Shown: piece after piece, positions 55,781 through 64,000 of the stretch
How the letters are laid out: each line of letters begins with the position of its first letter
Numbering within the stretch: position 1 is the stretch's first letter
Source of the DNA: Chryseobacterium glaciei
GTDB taxonomy: Bacteria; Bacteroidota; Bacteroidia; Flavobacteriales; Weeksellaceae
NCBI RefSeq assembly: GCF_001648155.1
Contig: NZ_CP015199.1
Coordinates: 124,001 to 188,000 of the forward strand
Direction: 5' to 3'
DNA length: 64,000 bases
Program-made: the position numbers and the translations under genes
The notes under the pieces: generated by a model
What the model was told of the DNA's origin: nothing
Database searches by the model: none
What the model saw: only the letters and a program-made list of their open reading frames with translations

Positions 55781-56629
55781 ATGTTCAAAAAACTAAGTCT
55801 CCTCGTTCTTCTTTTCATAAGTTTTTCACTTGTAAAAGCTCAGGAAAAAATTCCGTTTAGAATAACCAAACATAACAATATCATTGTAAAAACTTTAGTA
55901 AATGATAAAGATTCTCTGGATCTTATGTTCCAAATTGCGATGGAAGACGCTTCCATTTCTCCTGAACGTACAAGAAAGGCTGACCACATTATTTTTAAAG
56001 ACGAAATCAGTGAAAATAATACTGTAAAAATCGGAAAATTAACCAAGAAAAACATTCAATTTTTTGATAATGAATTGACAGGTCATGAAGCTGACGGAAA
56101 AATTGGGACGGGGATTTTCAAAGGAAAAGCTTTTAAAATTGATTATGATAACAATCAATTTATGATTTATAACAAAATGCCAGATTTGAAAGGCTACGAA
56201 TCAACGCCTTTATTTTCAGAAAACGGGCAATTTTATATTGTTGCAGATAACGTTATTGGAGGTAAACAAGAGGAAGTTTATTTTCTTTTACAATCGGGAT
56301 ATTCTGGCGGAATTCTCTACAGTAATGAGTTCGCAGACGGAAAAGAATTAGACAAAAAATTAACCGTAACCAGCGAAAAAACATTAAAAAATTCTGCAGG
56401 AAAAAGCATCGTAACCAAACAAGGAGTTTTGCCTTTTTTGAAGTTAGGAAACATTGTATTAAAAGATGTTTCGGCCGGATTTTTTGCGGGTGATCTTAAA
56501 ACTCAAAAAACAAATTATTTCGGAGCCGATTTGCTGAGAAGATTTAATTGGATCTTTGATGCAGAAAGAAAAACGGCTTATTTTAAACCTAGTAAGTATT
56601 TTTCTGAGGGGTATTATAAGATTAAATAA
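55781..56629 (+). CDS. Secreted aspartyl-protease-like hypothetical protein
   Basis: 282 residues from ATG at 55781, where a signal peptide (MFKKLSLLVLLFISFSLVKA) begins. The layout resembles retropepsin-like proteins of Bacteroidota: a beta-rich body, DGKIGTGIFKGKAFKIDYDN, and the C-terminal NYFGADLLRRFNWIFDAERK. The first half-site reads FQIAMEDAS and the second FLLQSGYSGG rather than the catalytic DTG/DSG, so it is probably not an active protease. Confidence 0.65.
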   Translation: MFKKLSLLVLLFISFSLVKAQEKIPFRITKHNNIIVKTLVNDKDSLDLMFQIAMEDASISPERTRKADHIIFKDEISENNTVKIGKLTKKNIQFFDNELTGHEADGKIGTGIFKGKAFKIDYDNNQFMIYNKMPDLKGYESTPLFSENGQFYIVADNVIGGKQEEVYFLLQSGYSGGILYSNEFADGKELDKKLTVTSEKTLKNSAGKSIVTKQGVLPFLKLGNIVLKDVSAGFFAGDLKTQKTNYFGADLLRRFNWIFDAERKTAYFKPSKYFSEGYYKIK

Positions 56630-56710
56630 TTTCTTTTGTCTTGAAATAAATTGTAATCTTACTCACATAAAAAACAATAAATATTTATAAATTTGTTTAA
56701 AACAAAAGAG

Positions 56711-56941
56711 ATGGAATCTGTTACTTTAAAAAACATTAATGAAATACTGAAAGATGCTCCCGAAAGCACTTTAGAAAGGGTCTTAGGCTATATTGAAGGT
56801 ATTTTAGAAGATAAAAGCAGTGAATTTAAACTTTCTGAAGAACAAAAAGAAAGTCTAAAAAAAATTAAGCAGAGGTCTTATAATCAGCACACCGAAATTG
56901 ATACCTTTCTCAATGAAATGAGTTCAAAATATGGGATATAA
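56711..56941 (+). CDS. Probable antitoxin of a RelE/ParE-type pair
   Basis: 76 residues from ATG at 56711. Helical and acidic (LKDAPESTLERVLGYIEGIL, then FKLSEEQKESLKKIK), ending in EIDTFLNEMSSKYGI. It overlaps the toxin gene by 11 bp, the usual toxin-antitoxin arrangement. No DNA-binding HTH is recognised in it. Confidence 0.75.
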   Translation: MESVTLKNINEILKDAPESTLERVLGYIEGILEDKSSEFKLSEEQKESLKKIKQRSYNQHTEIDTFLNEMSSKYGI

Positions 56942-57224
56942 GATCATTATTTCGGATGAAGCAAAAATCGATATAGAACATTCTTATCTCTATTATAAGA
57001 CCAAAGTAAATAAAAAAGTTGCTAATCAATTTTTCAAAGAATTTAAATCTTCATTGAATATAATTTCTAAAAATCCATTTTTCAAAATTTGGTTTGATGA
57101 TTTCCATGGCAAACCAATGAAAAAATATCCTTTTCTAATTTTTTACATTGTTGATAGAGAAAATCTAACAATTGTTGTAGCAAGAGTTTTTCATACTTCT
57201 CAAAGTCCTGAAAAATATCCATGA
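56931..57224 (+). CDS. RelE/ParE-family toxin
   Basis: 97 residues. RelE/ParE fold: YKIIISDEAKIDIEHSYLYY, ANQFFKEFKSSLNIISKNPF, KPMKKYPFLIFYIVDRENLT with a final VVARVFHTSQSPEKYP, where the Arg/His of the C-terminal strand is typical. It would poison translation (RelE type) or gyrase (ParE type); the closer group is not certain. Encoded just after its antitoxin. Confidence 0.85.
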   Translation: MGYKIIISDEAKIDIEHSYLYYKTKVNKKVANQFFKEFKSSLNIISKNPFFKIWFDDFHGKPMKKYPFLIFYIVDRENLTIVVARVFHTSQSPEKYP

Positions 57225-57272
57225 TAATCTAGAAATTCTTCATGATTTACAGTGTATTAATATAACGTTATT

Positions 57273-57548
57273 TTACTTTTCTGAAATATAATCATATCCT
57301 ATTTCTTTAGTTCCTAAAAAATCTTGCTTAGATATTCTCTTAATTAAAATTCCGTCTTGATCAAGTTCTTTCAAGATTTGCTTTAAATTTAATAATACAG
57401 ACTTATTTTTAATAATGAAAGAATGTTCAATAATAGGAAAACCGAGATTCTTTAAAATACTCGTTGGTGTTATGACATATTTCTTTTTTGCCTGTTGAAT
57501 CTTTAAGATTTCAATTATTTGAGCTTTGTCAAGTTCTTCTAAGTTCAC
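57273..57548 (-). CDS. Hypothetical small protein
   Basis: 91 residues, unrecognised. Two helical stretches (EELDKAQIIEILKIQQAKKK; VLLNLKQILKELDQDGILIK) around a short strand region. No TM segment or signal. Convergent with the toxin gene; the short distance suggests it belongs to the same accessory block. Confidence 0.45.
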   Translation of the reverse strand: MNLEELDKAQIIEILKIQQAKKKYVITPTSILKNLGFPIIEHSFIIKNKSVLLNLKQILKELDQDGILIKRISKQDFLGTKEIGYDYISEK

Positions 57549-57594
57549 AATATTGTTAATTTATGAATATCTAAATTAATCATTTTTCTTCATT

Positions 57595-57632
57595 TAAAAA
57601 CAAAAATCCCCGCAAGAAAACTTACGAGGATT
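57595..57632 (-). terminator. Intrinsic terminator of carB
   Basis: AATCCCCGCAAG at 57605-57616 pairs, with two G-U/A-C imperfections, with CTTACGAGGATT at 57621-57632. On the minus strand ATTTTTGTTTTT follows. It lies 24 bp after the carB stop. Confidence 0.75.
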
Positions 57633-57655
57633 AAATTTATATTTTAGTTTTGAAA

Positions 57656-60600
57656 CTACATCGTCTCCATTTTGAAACTCATGCTTTCGATCACTTTCAA
57701 GATTGCTTCCACTGTATCCATTGATGTTAAACAAGGAACACCGTTCTCAACACTCATTCTTCTGATTTGGAAACCATCTCTTTCAGACTGTTTTCCTTTT
57801 GTCATCGTGTTGACAACATACTGAACTTTTCCTTTTTGGATAAGATCAATTAAGTTAACGCTGTCTTCTCCGATTTTGTATCCGATCTTACAAGGAATTC
57901 CCTGTTCTGCAAAGAATTTTGCAGTTCCTTCCGTTGCCCAGATTCTGAAACCAACTTCGTGGAATCTTGCTGCCAAATCTGCCGCTTCCTGCTTGTGTTT
58001 ATCTGCTACCGTGAACAAAATAGATCCGTGCATCGGAACTTTTCTTCCTGCTGCAACCAATCCTTTGTAAAGCGCTTTTTCCAACGTTGTGTCTTTCCCC
58101 ATAACCTCTCCTGTAGACTTCATTTCTGGGCCTAGAGAGATGTCAACCTTCGTTAATTTAGAGAAAGAGAACACAGGAACTTTTACATAAACTCCTTCTT
58201 TGTTTGGAACCAATCCGTTTTTGTAACCTAAATCTTTCAGTTTCTGACCTAAAATTGCTTTTGTAGCAAGGTTTGCCATCGGAACTTCTGTGATTTTAGA
58301 TAAGAAAGGAACTGTTCTTGATGAACGTGGATTTACCTCGATTACAAACACATTTCCTTCAAAAAGAACGTATTGAATATTCATTAATCCAATCACATTC
58401 AATCCTTTAGCTAATCTTTGAGTGTAATCTACCAAAGTATCGATTTCTGCCTGAGAAACATTCTGTGGCGGATATACTGCGATTGAATCTCCTGAGTGAA
58501 CTCCAGCTCTTTCGATATGCTCCATAATTCCTGGAATCACCACCGTTTCACCGTCGCAGATTGCGTCTACTTCCACTTCTCTTCCTGTGATATAACGATC
58601 GACCAAAACAGGCTGATCAGGACTTGCGTCTACCGCAAATTCCATATAGTGCGCCAATTCTTCTTCAGTGTATACAATTTCCATTGCTCTTCCTCCCAAA
58701 ACGTAGCTTGGACGAACCAAAACCGGATATCCGATTTCGTTCGCAATCACAATTGCTTCTTCTTTTGAAGTCGAAGTTTTTCCTAAAGGCTGAGGAATTC
58801 CCATTTCCTGAAGGGCTTTTTCAAACTTATCTCTATTTTCAGCTCTGTCAAGATCTTCCAATGAAGTTCCAAGGATTTTTACTCCGTAACTTGCCAATTT
58901 ATCAGCTAAGTTAATTGCTGTCTGACCTCCGAACTGAACAACAACTCCCATTGGTTTTTCAAGATCGATGATGCTCATTACATCTTCTTCCGTTAAAGGC
59001 TCGAAGTATAATTTATCTGAAATTGAGAAATCTGTAGAAACTGTTTCAGGATTATTATTGATGATAATCGCTTCGTAACCCAATTCTTTGATCGCCCAAA
59101 CCGAGTGAACCGTTGCGTAATCAAACTCAACTCCCTGCCCGATTCTGATTGGCCCTGAACCTAAAACGATGATCTTTTCTTTATCTGTAATGATACTTTC
59201 GTTTTCTTCTTCGTAAGTTCCGTAAAAATATGGTGTTTCGCTTTCAAATTCAGCAGCACAAGTGTCTACCATTTTGTAAACCGGAATTACGCCATTTTCT
59301 TTTCTGAAGTTATACACTTCTCTTTGAGTAGACTCCCATAAGTGAGCGATATTCTGATCCGAGAAACCTAATTTTTTAGCTTTAATTAAAATTTCTTTGT
59401 CGAATTTATGAGCAGCGATTGTTTTTTCGAAATCAACTAATTTCTTTAATTTCCAGATGAAGAATTTATCAATTTTACTCCATTCTACGATTTGTTCCCA
59501 GTCGTAACCTCTTCTTAAAGCATCACAAATGATGAACAATCTTTCGTCATCACAAACTCTGATTCTTCTTTCGATATCTTCATCTGTTAAAGCTGCAGCC
59601 TGTTTTGTTTTTAAACCTAAATGTCTCAAGCCTGTTTCCAGAGAACGAACTGCTTTTTGTAAAGACTCTTCGAAATTTCTTCCGATTGCCATTACTTCAC
59701 CTGTTGCTTTCATCTGTGTTGACAATCTTCTGTCTGCTGTTTCGAATTTATCGAATGGGAATCTTGGGAATTTTGTTACCACATAATCCAAAGCCGGCTC
59801 GAAACAAGCATATGTTTTACCTGTAACCGGATTCATGATTTCATCTAAAGTTAATCCTACAGCAATTTTTGCAGCAATTTTAGCGATCGGATATCCTGTC
59901 GCTTTTGATGCTAAAGCTGATGAACGAGAAACTCTTGGGTTAACCTCGATGATATAATATTCGAATGAATGTGGATCTAAAGCCAACTGTACGTTACATC
60001 CTCCTTCAATTCCTAATGCTCTGATGATTTTTAATGAAGCATTTCTCAACATCTGATATTCTCTATCAGAAAGCGTTTGAGAAGGTGCCACAACGATTGA
60101 GTCACCAGTGTGAACTCCAACCGGATCTATATTTTCCATGTTACAAACCACAATCGCGTTGTCGTTTGCATCACGCATTACTTCATACTCAATTTCCTTG
60201 AAACCTGCAATTGATCTTTCGATAAGACATTGTGTAACAGGACTATATTTTAGACCTAATTCTGCAATTTCTTTTAATTCGATTTCATTTGAAGCGATTC
60301 CACCTCCTGTTCCACCCATTGTAAAAGCTGGACGAACAATCACAGGATAACCAATTTCTTCAGCAAAGCTTAATGCTCCTTCAACCGTTGTTACGATATC
60401 AGATTCAGGAACGGGTTCGTTCAATTCTCTCATCAATTCACGGAAAAGATCTCTGTCTTCCGCTCTGTTGATCGCAGAAAGTGTAGTTCCAAGAACCTCA
60501 ACTTTACATTCTTCAAGAATTCCTGATTTTTCCAATTCTACCGCCATGTTCAGACCTGTTTGCCCACCAAGTGTCGGTAAAAGTGCATCCGGACGCTCTT

Positions 60601-60835
60601 TTCTGATGATGTGACTTACAAACTGAAGTGAAATCGGCTCGATATATACTTTATCAGCGATTTCAACATCCGTCATAATCGTCGCAGGGTTTGAATTAAT
60701 CAAAATCACCTTGTACCCTTCTTCTCTCAAAGACAGACAAGCCTGCGTTCCTGCGTAATCAAATTCTGCTGCCTGACCAATGATAATAGGTCCTGAACCG
60801 ATTACTAAAATTGTTTTTATGTCGTTTCTTTTCAT
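57656..60835 (-). CDS. carB: Carbamoyl-phosphate synthase large subunit
   Basis: 1059 residues, full length. Two homologous halves, each starting with an ATP-grasp pre-domain ([40 protein letters not shown]). The first ATP-grasp carries [14 protein letters not shown] and [20 protein letters not shown], the second [15 protein letters not shown] and [17 protein letters not shown]-terminal MGS-like allosteric domain ([14 protein letters not shown] to [16 protein letters not shown]) is present. With CarA it makes carbamoyl phosphate for pyrimidines and arginine. It is separated from carA by a transposase-like gene and REP-like hairpins. Confidence 0.97.
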   Translation of the reverse strand: MKRNDIKTILVIGSGPIIIGQAAEFDYAGTQACLSLREEGYKVILINSNPATIMTDVEIADKVYIEPISLQFVSHIIRKERPDALLPTLGGQTGLNMAVELEKSGILEECKVEVLGTTLSAINRAEDRDLFRELMRELNEPVPESDIVTTVEGALSFAEEIGYPVIVRPAFTMGGTGGGIASNEIELKEIAELGLKYSPVTQCLIERSIAGFKEIEYEVMRDANDNAIVVCNMENIDPVGVHTGDSIVVAPSQTLSDREYQMLRNASLKIIRALGIEGGCNVQLALDPHSFEYYIIEVNPRVSRSSALASKATGYPIAKIAAKIAVGLTLDEIMNPVTGKTYACFEPALDYVVTKFPRFPFDKFETADRRLSTQMKATGEVMAIGRNFEESLQKAVRSLETGLRHLGLKTKQAAALTDEDIERRIRVCDDERLFIICDALRRGYDWEQIVEWSKIDKFFIWKLKKLVDFEKTIAAHKFDKEILIKAKKLGFSDQNIAHLWESTQREVYNFRKENGVIPVYKMVDTCAAEFESETPYFYGTYEEENESIITDKEKIIVLGSGPIRIGQGVEFDYATVHSVWAIKELGYEAIIINNNPETVSTDFSISDKLYFEPLTEEDVMSIIDLEKPMGVVVQFGGQTAINLADKLASYGVKILGTSLEDLDRAENRDKFEKALQEMGIPQPLGKTSTSKEEAIVIANEIGYPVLVRPSYVLGGRAMEIVYTEEELAHYMEFAVDASPDQPVLVDRYITGREVEVDAICDGETVVIPGIMEHIERAGVHSGDSIAVYPPQNVSQAEIDTLVDYTQRLAKGLNVIGLMNIQYVLFEGNVFVIEVNPRSSRTVPFLSKITEVPMANLATKAILGQKLKDLGYKNGLVPNKEGVYVKVPVFSFSKLTKVDISLGPEMKSTGEVMGKDTTLEKALYKGLVAAGRKVPMHGSILFTVADKHKQEAADLAARFHEVGFRIWATEGTAKFFAEQGIPCKIGYKIGEDSVNLIDLIQKGKVQYVVNTMTKGKQSERDGFQIRRMSVENGVPCLTSMDTVEAILKVIESMSFKMETM

Positions 60836-60854
60836 TTTTTTCTTTTTTATTATT

Positions 60855-61011
60855 CCATGGATTGCATCCGTGGCTATTATTGTTGAACCATTTCATGGTT
60901 CTGTCTCTTTTTTTTGTTGGGCAGCCACGAAGTGGCTGAATCTTAATAGCCGTAGGTGAAACCTATGGATTGGATATTAAATCACATTCAGACAACCCAT
61001 GAAATGGGTTG
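60855..61011. repeat. Cluster of five REP-like hairpins
   Basis: Five short stems with 3-nt loops: 60855-60873 (CCATGGAT-TGC-ATCCGTGG), 60885-60901 (GAACCAT-TTC-ATGGTTC), 60922-60938 (CAGCCAC-GAA-GTGGCTG), 60950-60968 (CCGTAGGT-GAA-ACCTATGG) and 60993-61011 (CAACCCAT-GAA-ATGGGTTG). They are joined by linkers like CTATTATTG and AATCTTAATAG. They lie between carB and the IS200-like gene and share their form with the hairpins before pyrB's stop (62622-62666). Confidence 0.75.
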
Positions 61012-61019
61012 AATATTAT

Positions 61020-61466
61020 TTACCACAGATATTTTTCATCAAATTCAACTCCATGAGATTTTAGCAAATTCTTATATTCATCCTCAAAAGATTCAGTTTT
61101 ATGATGCTCTTTTTGATTTTTAATATAATTAATGACCATATCCTTTTCTCTTTCTGAATAGGTGAATGCGCCGTAGCCATTCTGCCATTCTTCAAAATCA
61201 GGAAATAATCCGCTTTGCTTGATCCATAAGTTGGTTGAAACCTTTATATCTTTTACAAAACTGCTTAAAGAAACTGATGGATGCAGATCTGTAAATAAAT
61301 GAACATGATCCGGCATTCCATTAATCCTATAAAGTTTGCAGTTTTTATTTTTTACAATTCCCCAAATATATTTGTATAATTCATCTTCATGCTCAATATT
61401 CAACACAAGTTTTCTGTGCTTCGTACTGAAGACAATCTGATAATATATTTGACGGAATGTTGACAT
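61020..61466 (-). CDS. IS200/REP-associated tyrosine (Y1) transposase
   Basis: 148 residues, the usual length of IS200-like TnpA. Start FRQIYYQIVFSTKHRKLVLN, HUH-type motif MPDHVHLF, and the catalytic tyrosine in MVINYIKNQKEHHKTESFED. Such single-strand transposases recognise hairpins at element ends. The adjoining crowd of GAA-loop hairpins suggests a REP-associated (RAYT) type rather than a free IS; no TnpB is present. It is inserted between carA and carB in the same orientation, and no terminator is seen around it. Confidence 0.85.
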   Translation of the reverse strand: MSTFRQIYYQIVFSTKHRKLVLNIEHEDELYKYIWGIVKNKNCKLYRINGMPDHVHLFTDLHPSVSLSSFVKDIKVSTNLWIKQSGLFPDFEEWQNGYGAFTYSEREKDMVINYIKNQKEHHKTESFEDEYKNLLKSHGVEFDEKYLW

Positions 61467-61505
61467 TTATATTTCTATCTATTAAATGTAAATTATTGAT
61501 TCTTC

Positions 61506-62579
61506 TTACTTTTTGAAATCCTCCATCAGAGTGATGAAATCATCAAACAAATAGTTTGCATCTTCAGGACCTGGACTAGCTTCCGGGTGATACTGCACTG
61601 AGAAACAAGGATGAATTTTATGCTTCAGACCTTCGTTTGTTCTGTCGTTCAATGCGATGTGTGTTTCGATTAAATCTGTATCTTTCAAACTTTCCTGATC
61701 AACAGCGTAACCATGATTTTGAGAAGTAATTGCTACTTTATTTTTTTCTAAATCTAAAACAGGGTGATTTCCTCCTCTGTGACCGAATTTTAACTTGAAA
61801 GTTTTCGCTCCACAAGCCAATCCTATTAATTGATGTCCTAAACAGATTCCGAAGATTGGAACTTTTCCTAATAATCCACGGATCATTTCCAACGCTTGTT
61901 GATTGTCTTCGGGGTCACCAGGCCCGTTTGACAACATAATTCCGTCCGGATCCATTAATAAAATCTCTTCTGCTGTTGTATCGTGAGAAACCACTGTGAT
62001 GTCGCAGTTTCTTTGAGATAATTCTCTGATAATCCCTAATTTAGATCCAAAATCTACCAACACAACTTTCAAGCCTCTACCCGGATTTGCATAAGAAGTT
62101 TTTGTAGAAACTGTTTCTACCTGATTTGTTGGAAATGTTGTTCCTTTTAATTCTGCAATAACTGTATTTTCGTCAGCATCAGCATTTACAATTTTACCTT
62201 TTACGACTCCAGAATTACGTAGAATTCTTGTCAGTCTTCTTGTATCGATTCCTGAAATTCCTGAAAGGTTTTTCTTTTTAAATAATTCATCTAAAGTAAT
62301 CTGAGTACGGAAATTTGAAGGCAAATCACAAACTTCTTTTACAATAAGACCTTTGATAGCCGGCTCGATACTCTCATAATCATCTCTATTAATCCCATAG
62401 TTTCCGATTAGCGGATAAGTCATACAAACAATCTGACCGCAATATGATGGATCAGAAATCAATTCTTGATAACCCGTCATTCCGGTATTGAAAACCACCT
62501 CTCCTGCAGTCTCCAATTCTGTTCCGAAACCTTCTCCATGAAACACTTCACCGGATTCCAGTATTAACTTTTTCTTCAT
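61506..62579 (-). CDS. carA: Carbamoyl-phosphate synthase small subunit
   Basis: 357 residues. The N-terminal CarA domain (LILESGEVFHGEGFGTELET, FNTGMTGYQELISDPSYCGQ) is followed by a class I glutamine amidotransferase: MLSNGPGDPEDN, nucleophile FGICLGHQLIGLACG, and HGG...VQYHPEASPGPEDA with the His-Glu pair. It supplies ammonia to CarB. It lies ~120 bp after pyrB, in the same direction. Confidence 0.97.
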   Translation of the reverse strand: MKKKLILESGEVFHGEGFGTELETAGEVVFNTGMTGYQELISDPSYCGQIVCMTYPLIGNYGINRDDYESIEPAIKGLIVKEVCDLPSNFRTQITLDELFKKKNLSGISGIDTRRLTRILRNSGVVKGKIVNADADENTVIAELKGTTFPTNQVETVSTKTSYANPGRGLKVVLVDFGSKLGIIRELSQRNCDITVVSHDTTAEEILLMDPDGIMLSNGPGDPEDNQQALEMIRGLLGKVPIFGICLGHQLIGLACGAKTFKLKFGHRGGNHPVLDLEKNKVAITSQNHGYAVDQESLKDTDLIETHIALNDRTNEGLKHKIHPCFSVQYHPEASPGPEDANYLFDDFITLMEDFKK

Positions 62580-62621
62580 TTTTATTTAGATTTTCTTTTT
62601 ATTCTTTCTATTTTTTGTCTT

Positions 62622-62666
62622 CCATGAATTTCATTCATGGCTATTAATATTTCGCCCCCTTGGGGC
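62622..62666. repeat. REP-like hairpin pair between carA and pyrB
   Basis: CCATGAAT-TTC-ATTCATGG at 62622-62640, linker CTATTAATATTTC, then GCCCC-CTT-GGGGC at 62654-62666. Same 3-nt-loop design and linker as the cluster at 60855-61011. Confidence 0.7.
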
Positions 62667-62699
62667 TCAGAAACTTTTTACTTTTAACTTGGCTCTTTT

Positions 62700-63590
62700 T
62701 TATTTAAAAGTATGTCCTTCTTTTTCTAAGGCTTCTTTTAAAATGGCCATTCTTGCGAAGACTCCGTTCTGCATTTGTTTGAAAACTCTTGAACGCTCGC
62801 ATTCTACTAAGTCTGTATCAATTTCAACTCCTCTGTTGATTGGTGCCGGGTGCATGATAATCGCTTCTTTTTTCATTGCCTTTTCTCTTTCTTTCGTCAA
62901 ACCGTATTTTCTGTGGTAATCTGAAGCTGAGAAACTCATTTTAGCATCGTGTCTTTCGTGTTGGATTCTCAATAACATTAAAACATCAACATCTTTTATC
63001 ATTTCATCTACAGAAAGATATGTTCCGTTGATTAAAGCGCCTTCGTCAAACCAATCTTCTGGTCCTGAGAAGTAAACTTTAGCACCTAATCTTCTTAATG
63101 CTTCTGCATTTGAATTGGCAACTCGGCTGTGTTTTACATCTCCTACAATTCCTACTTTTAAACCTTCAAATTTCCCAAATTCCTGATAAATTGTCAGTAA
63201 ATCCAGCATACATTGTGAAGGGTGATTTCCCGTTCCGTCTCCTCCGTTGATTACAGGAATTTTAATATCTTTTAATTCATCAAAATATCTGTCTTTCTTA
63301 TCTCTTATCACAACAAGATTTACTCCTATACTTTCAATCGTTTTTACCGTATCATAAAGACTTTCTCCTTTGTTTACCGAACTGTGAGATGCATCGAAAG
63401 GAACCACTTGTAATCCTAATTTTCTTTCGGCAATATCAAAACTTGTTTTCGTTCTTGTACTGTCTTCAAAAAAGAGATTTGAGCAAAAAACTTCTCCTTC
63501 AATTTTGGCAGTTTTTCCATTCGCAAAAGCCATCGCTTCAGCCAGTATACTGTTGATTCTCTCGGTGCTTAGTTCTGTAATCGTAAACAT
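62700..63590 (-). CDS. pyrB: Aspartate carbamoyltransferase catalytic chain
   Basis: 296 residues; the ATG at 63590 is fixed by an in-frame TAA 9 nt upstream. Carbamoyl-phosphate loop [66 protein letters not shown] and [10 protein letters not shown] carry the family's substrate ligands. It makes carbamoyl-aspartate, the first committed step of UMP synthesis. No pyrI regulatory chain is seen. Upstream lies a leader with ORF and terminator (63610-63745). Confidence 0.96.
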   Translation of the reverse strand: MFTITELSTERINSILAEAMAFANGKTAKIEGEVFCSNLFFEDSTRTKTSFDIAERKLGLQVVPFDASHSSVNKGESLYDTVKTIESIGVNLVVIRDKKDRYFDELKDIKIPVINGGDGTGNHPSQCMLDLLTIYQEFGKFEGLKVGIVGDVKHSRVANSNAEALRRLGAKVYFSGPEDWFDEGALINGTYLSVDEMIKDVDVLMLLRIQHERHDAKMSFSASDYHRKYGLTKEREKAMKKEAIIMHPAPINRGVEIDTDLVECERSRVFKQMQNGVFARMAILKEALEKEGHTFK

Positions 63591-63609
63591 AATATCTTAA
63601 ATTTTTTAC

Positions 63610-63639
63610 AAAAAAAAAGCGAAGAAAATATCTTCGCTT
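63610..63639 (-). terminator. Attenuator terminator in the pyrB leader
   Basis: On the minus strand AAGCGAAGA (63639-63631), loop TATTT, TCTTCGCTT (63625-63617), then seven further T residues. It is a perfect intrinsic terminator 27 nt before the pyrB ATG and inside its own transcript, so it must be passed to express pyrB. The leader ORF stop lies directly before its left arm. Confidence 0.85.
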
Positions 63640-63640
63640 A

Positions 63641-63709
63641 CTATAAATAAATATCGTAAAGGGCGTCTACGCCCGGTAATTCTAATGATATAAATACTGT
63701 GTTATTCAT
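63641..63709 (-). CDS. Candidate pyrB leader peptide (22 codons)
   Basis: ATG at 63709 to TAG at 63643-63641, in the sense direction of pyrB. The peptide begins MNNTVFISLELP and ends DALYDIYL. The ATG is about at the expected transcription start. A ribosome stopped at the TAG would cover the left arm of the terminator. No repeated regulatory codons are present, so a pyrimidine mechanism would act through polymerase pausing (as in enteric pyrBI), not through charged-tRNA sensing. That it is translated is inference. Confidence 0.5.
   Translation of the reverse strand: MNNTVFISLELPGVDALYDIYL
63661..63674 (-). promoter_or_regulatory. Candidate pause hairpin in the pyrB leader
   Basis: GGGCGT-CT-ACGCCC, a 6-bp GC-rich stem in the leader transcript. 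It is followed in the RNA by a U/A-rich stretch (63660-63641), then by the terminator. This order of pause hairpin, U-rich tract and terminator is that of pyrBI attenuation. Confidence 0.5.
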
Positions 63710-63715
63710 TAGGTG

Positions 63716-63745
63716 CAAAGATACTATAAATTCTGAAACTGACAA
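63716..63745 (-). promoter_or_regulatory. pyrB-carAB promoter
   Basis: TTG (63745-63743) and TATCTTTG (63723-63716) on the minus strand with a 19-nt spacer, a near-perfect Bacteroidota -33/-7 promoter. The start point should fall close to 63709-63711. Confidence 0.75.
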
Positions 63746-63834
63746 AATCAAAGTTTCAAATAAATTAAAAAACTTTAATCATTCCTTACTTTTCATTTTT
63801 AAATACTATTTTTGTTAAAACTCAAACCTTGTTT

Positions 63835-64000
63835 ATGGACTTAAAAGACAAAATGATTCTCAGCATCATTCAGGAGGACTCTACTTATTCTGTGAAAGAC
63901 ATTTCAGAAAAGATAGGTCTTACCTTTACTCCGACTTATGAAAGAATCAAACAGCTAGAGAAACAGGGAATTATTGAGAAGTATGTAGGTCTATTGAATC
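63835..64000 (+). CDS. Lrp/AsnC-family regulator (partial, runs off the window)
   Basis: 55 codons from ATG at 63835 to the window edge. The N-terminal Lrp HTH reads LKDKMILSIIQEDSTYSVKD, ISEKIGLTFTPTYERIKQLE and KQGIIEKYVGLL. The C-terminal effector (RAM) domain would lie beyond the end. A -7 box TATTTTTG lies at 63807-63814. It is divergent from pyrB and may control amino-acid-related genes; whether it affects pyrB is unknown. Confidence 0.85.
   Translation, partial: MDLKDKMILSIIQEDSTYSVKDISEKIGLTFTPTYERIKQLEKQGIIEKYVGLLN

Noticed and set aside
58496..60350. Several 64-96-codon plus-strand frames inside carB
   Set aside because: Antisense shadows of a strongly conserved gene.

Overview
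The window is low-GC DNA from a member of the Bacteroidota, most likely a Chryseobacterium-like flavobacterium (Weeksellaceae). The basis is the many promoters with the Bacteroidota -7 box (TAnnTTTG, sometimes with TTG 19-20 nt upstream), a TonB receptor, DUF2911, many AraC/Crp/TetR regulators, and the protein style throughout. The species assignment is inference; no rRNA is present. The only RNA gene seen is tRNA-Ser(TGA).

Layout. 0-1.2 kb: outer-membrane barrel and tail-anchored protein. 1.5-7.8 kb: TetR-controlled tripartite RND efflux operon with a matching pair of inverted-repeat operators. 7.9-10.6 kb: 3-hydroxyacyl-CoA dehydrogenase, SDR, DUF2798 protein and a broken SRPBCC lipoprotein. 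10.8-13.2 kb: proline dehydrogenase-like protein and a secreted EreA/TraB-fold protein. 13.4-21.4 kb: a decaying accessory region with remnants of a DnaE polymerase, a nitrilase-family amidase, a formylglycine-generating-enzyme-like protein, an NAD(P)H oxidoreductase and a Crp regulator. These are mixed with intact small genes, three of which (two whole, one a 3' fragment) are followed directly by copies of an attC-like repeat. 21.4-28.4 kb: AraC-monooxygenase-SDR cluster, secreted protein, AraC, MFS, VOC protein, acyltransferase remnant. 28.5-35.4 kb: a probable sucrose locus (MFS sugar transporter, uridine-kinase-like protein, GH100-like hydrolase, TonB receptor, divergent LacI regulator with a LacI-type operator). 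35.8-42.1 kb: TetR plus a tight operon of thioesterase, ketoacyl synthase, two thiolases and a lone dihydrolipoyl dehydrogenase, with the same ATACC-n4-GGTAT operator before both units. 42.2-47.2 kb: AraC-SDR-aldo/keto reductase cluster, truncated LysE, Crp, YciI-like protein. 47.8-57.5 kb: chromosomal backbone (tRNA-Ser, crcB, trxB, holA, ada and others) with dispersed repeats and a toxin-antitoxin pair. 57.6-63.8 kb: pyrB-carA-carB, with an IS200-like transposase and a crowd of REP-like hairpins inserted between the genes. The right edge holds the start of an Lrp/AsnC regulator.

Most striking. The pyrB leader has a consensus promoter, a 22-codon ORF starting at about the transcription start, a GC hairpin, a U-rich stretch and a perfect intrinsic terminator beginning 1-2 nt after the leader stop codon. 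This is the architecture of UTP-sensitive pyrBI-type attenuation, here in a flavobacterium. Second are the attC-like elements at 16.2, 17.1 and 21.2 kb, which suggest gene cassettes without a visible integrase. Third is the TetR-controlled KAS/thiolase/Lpd cluster, whose substrate is unknown.
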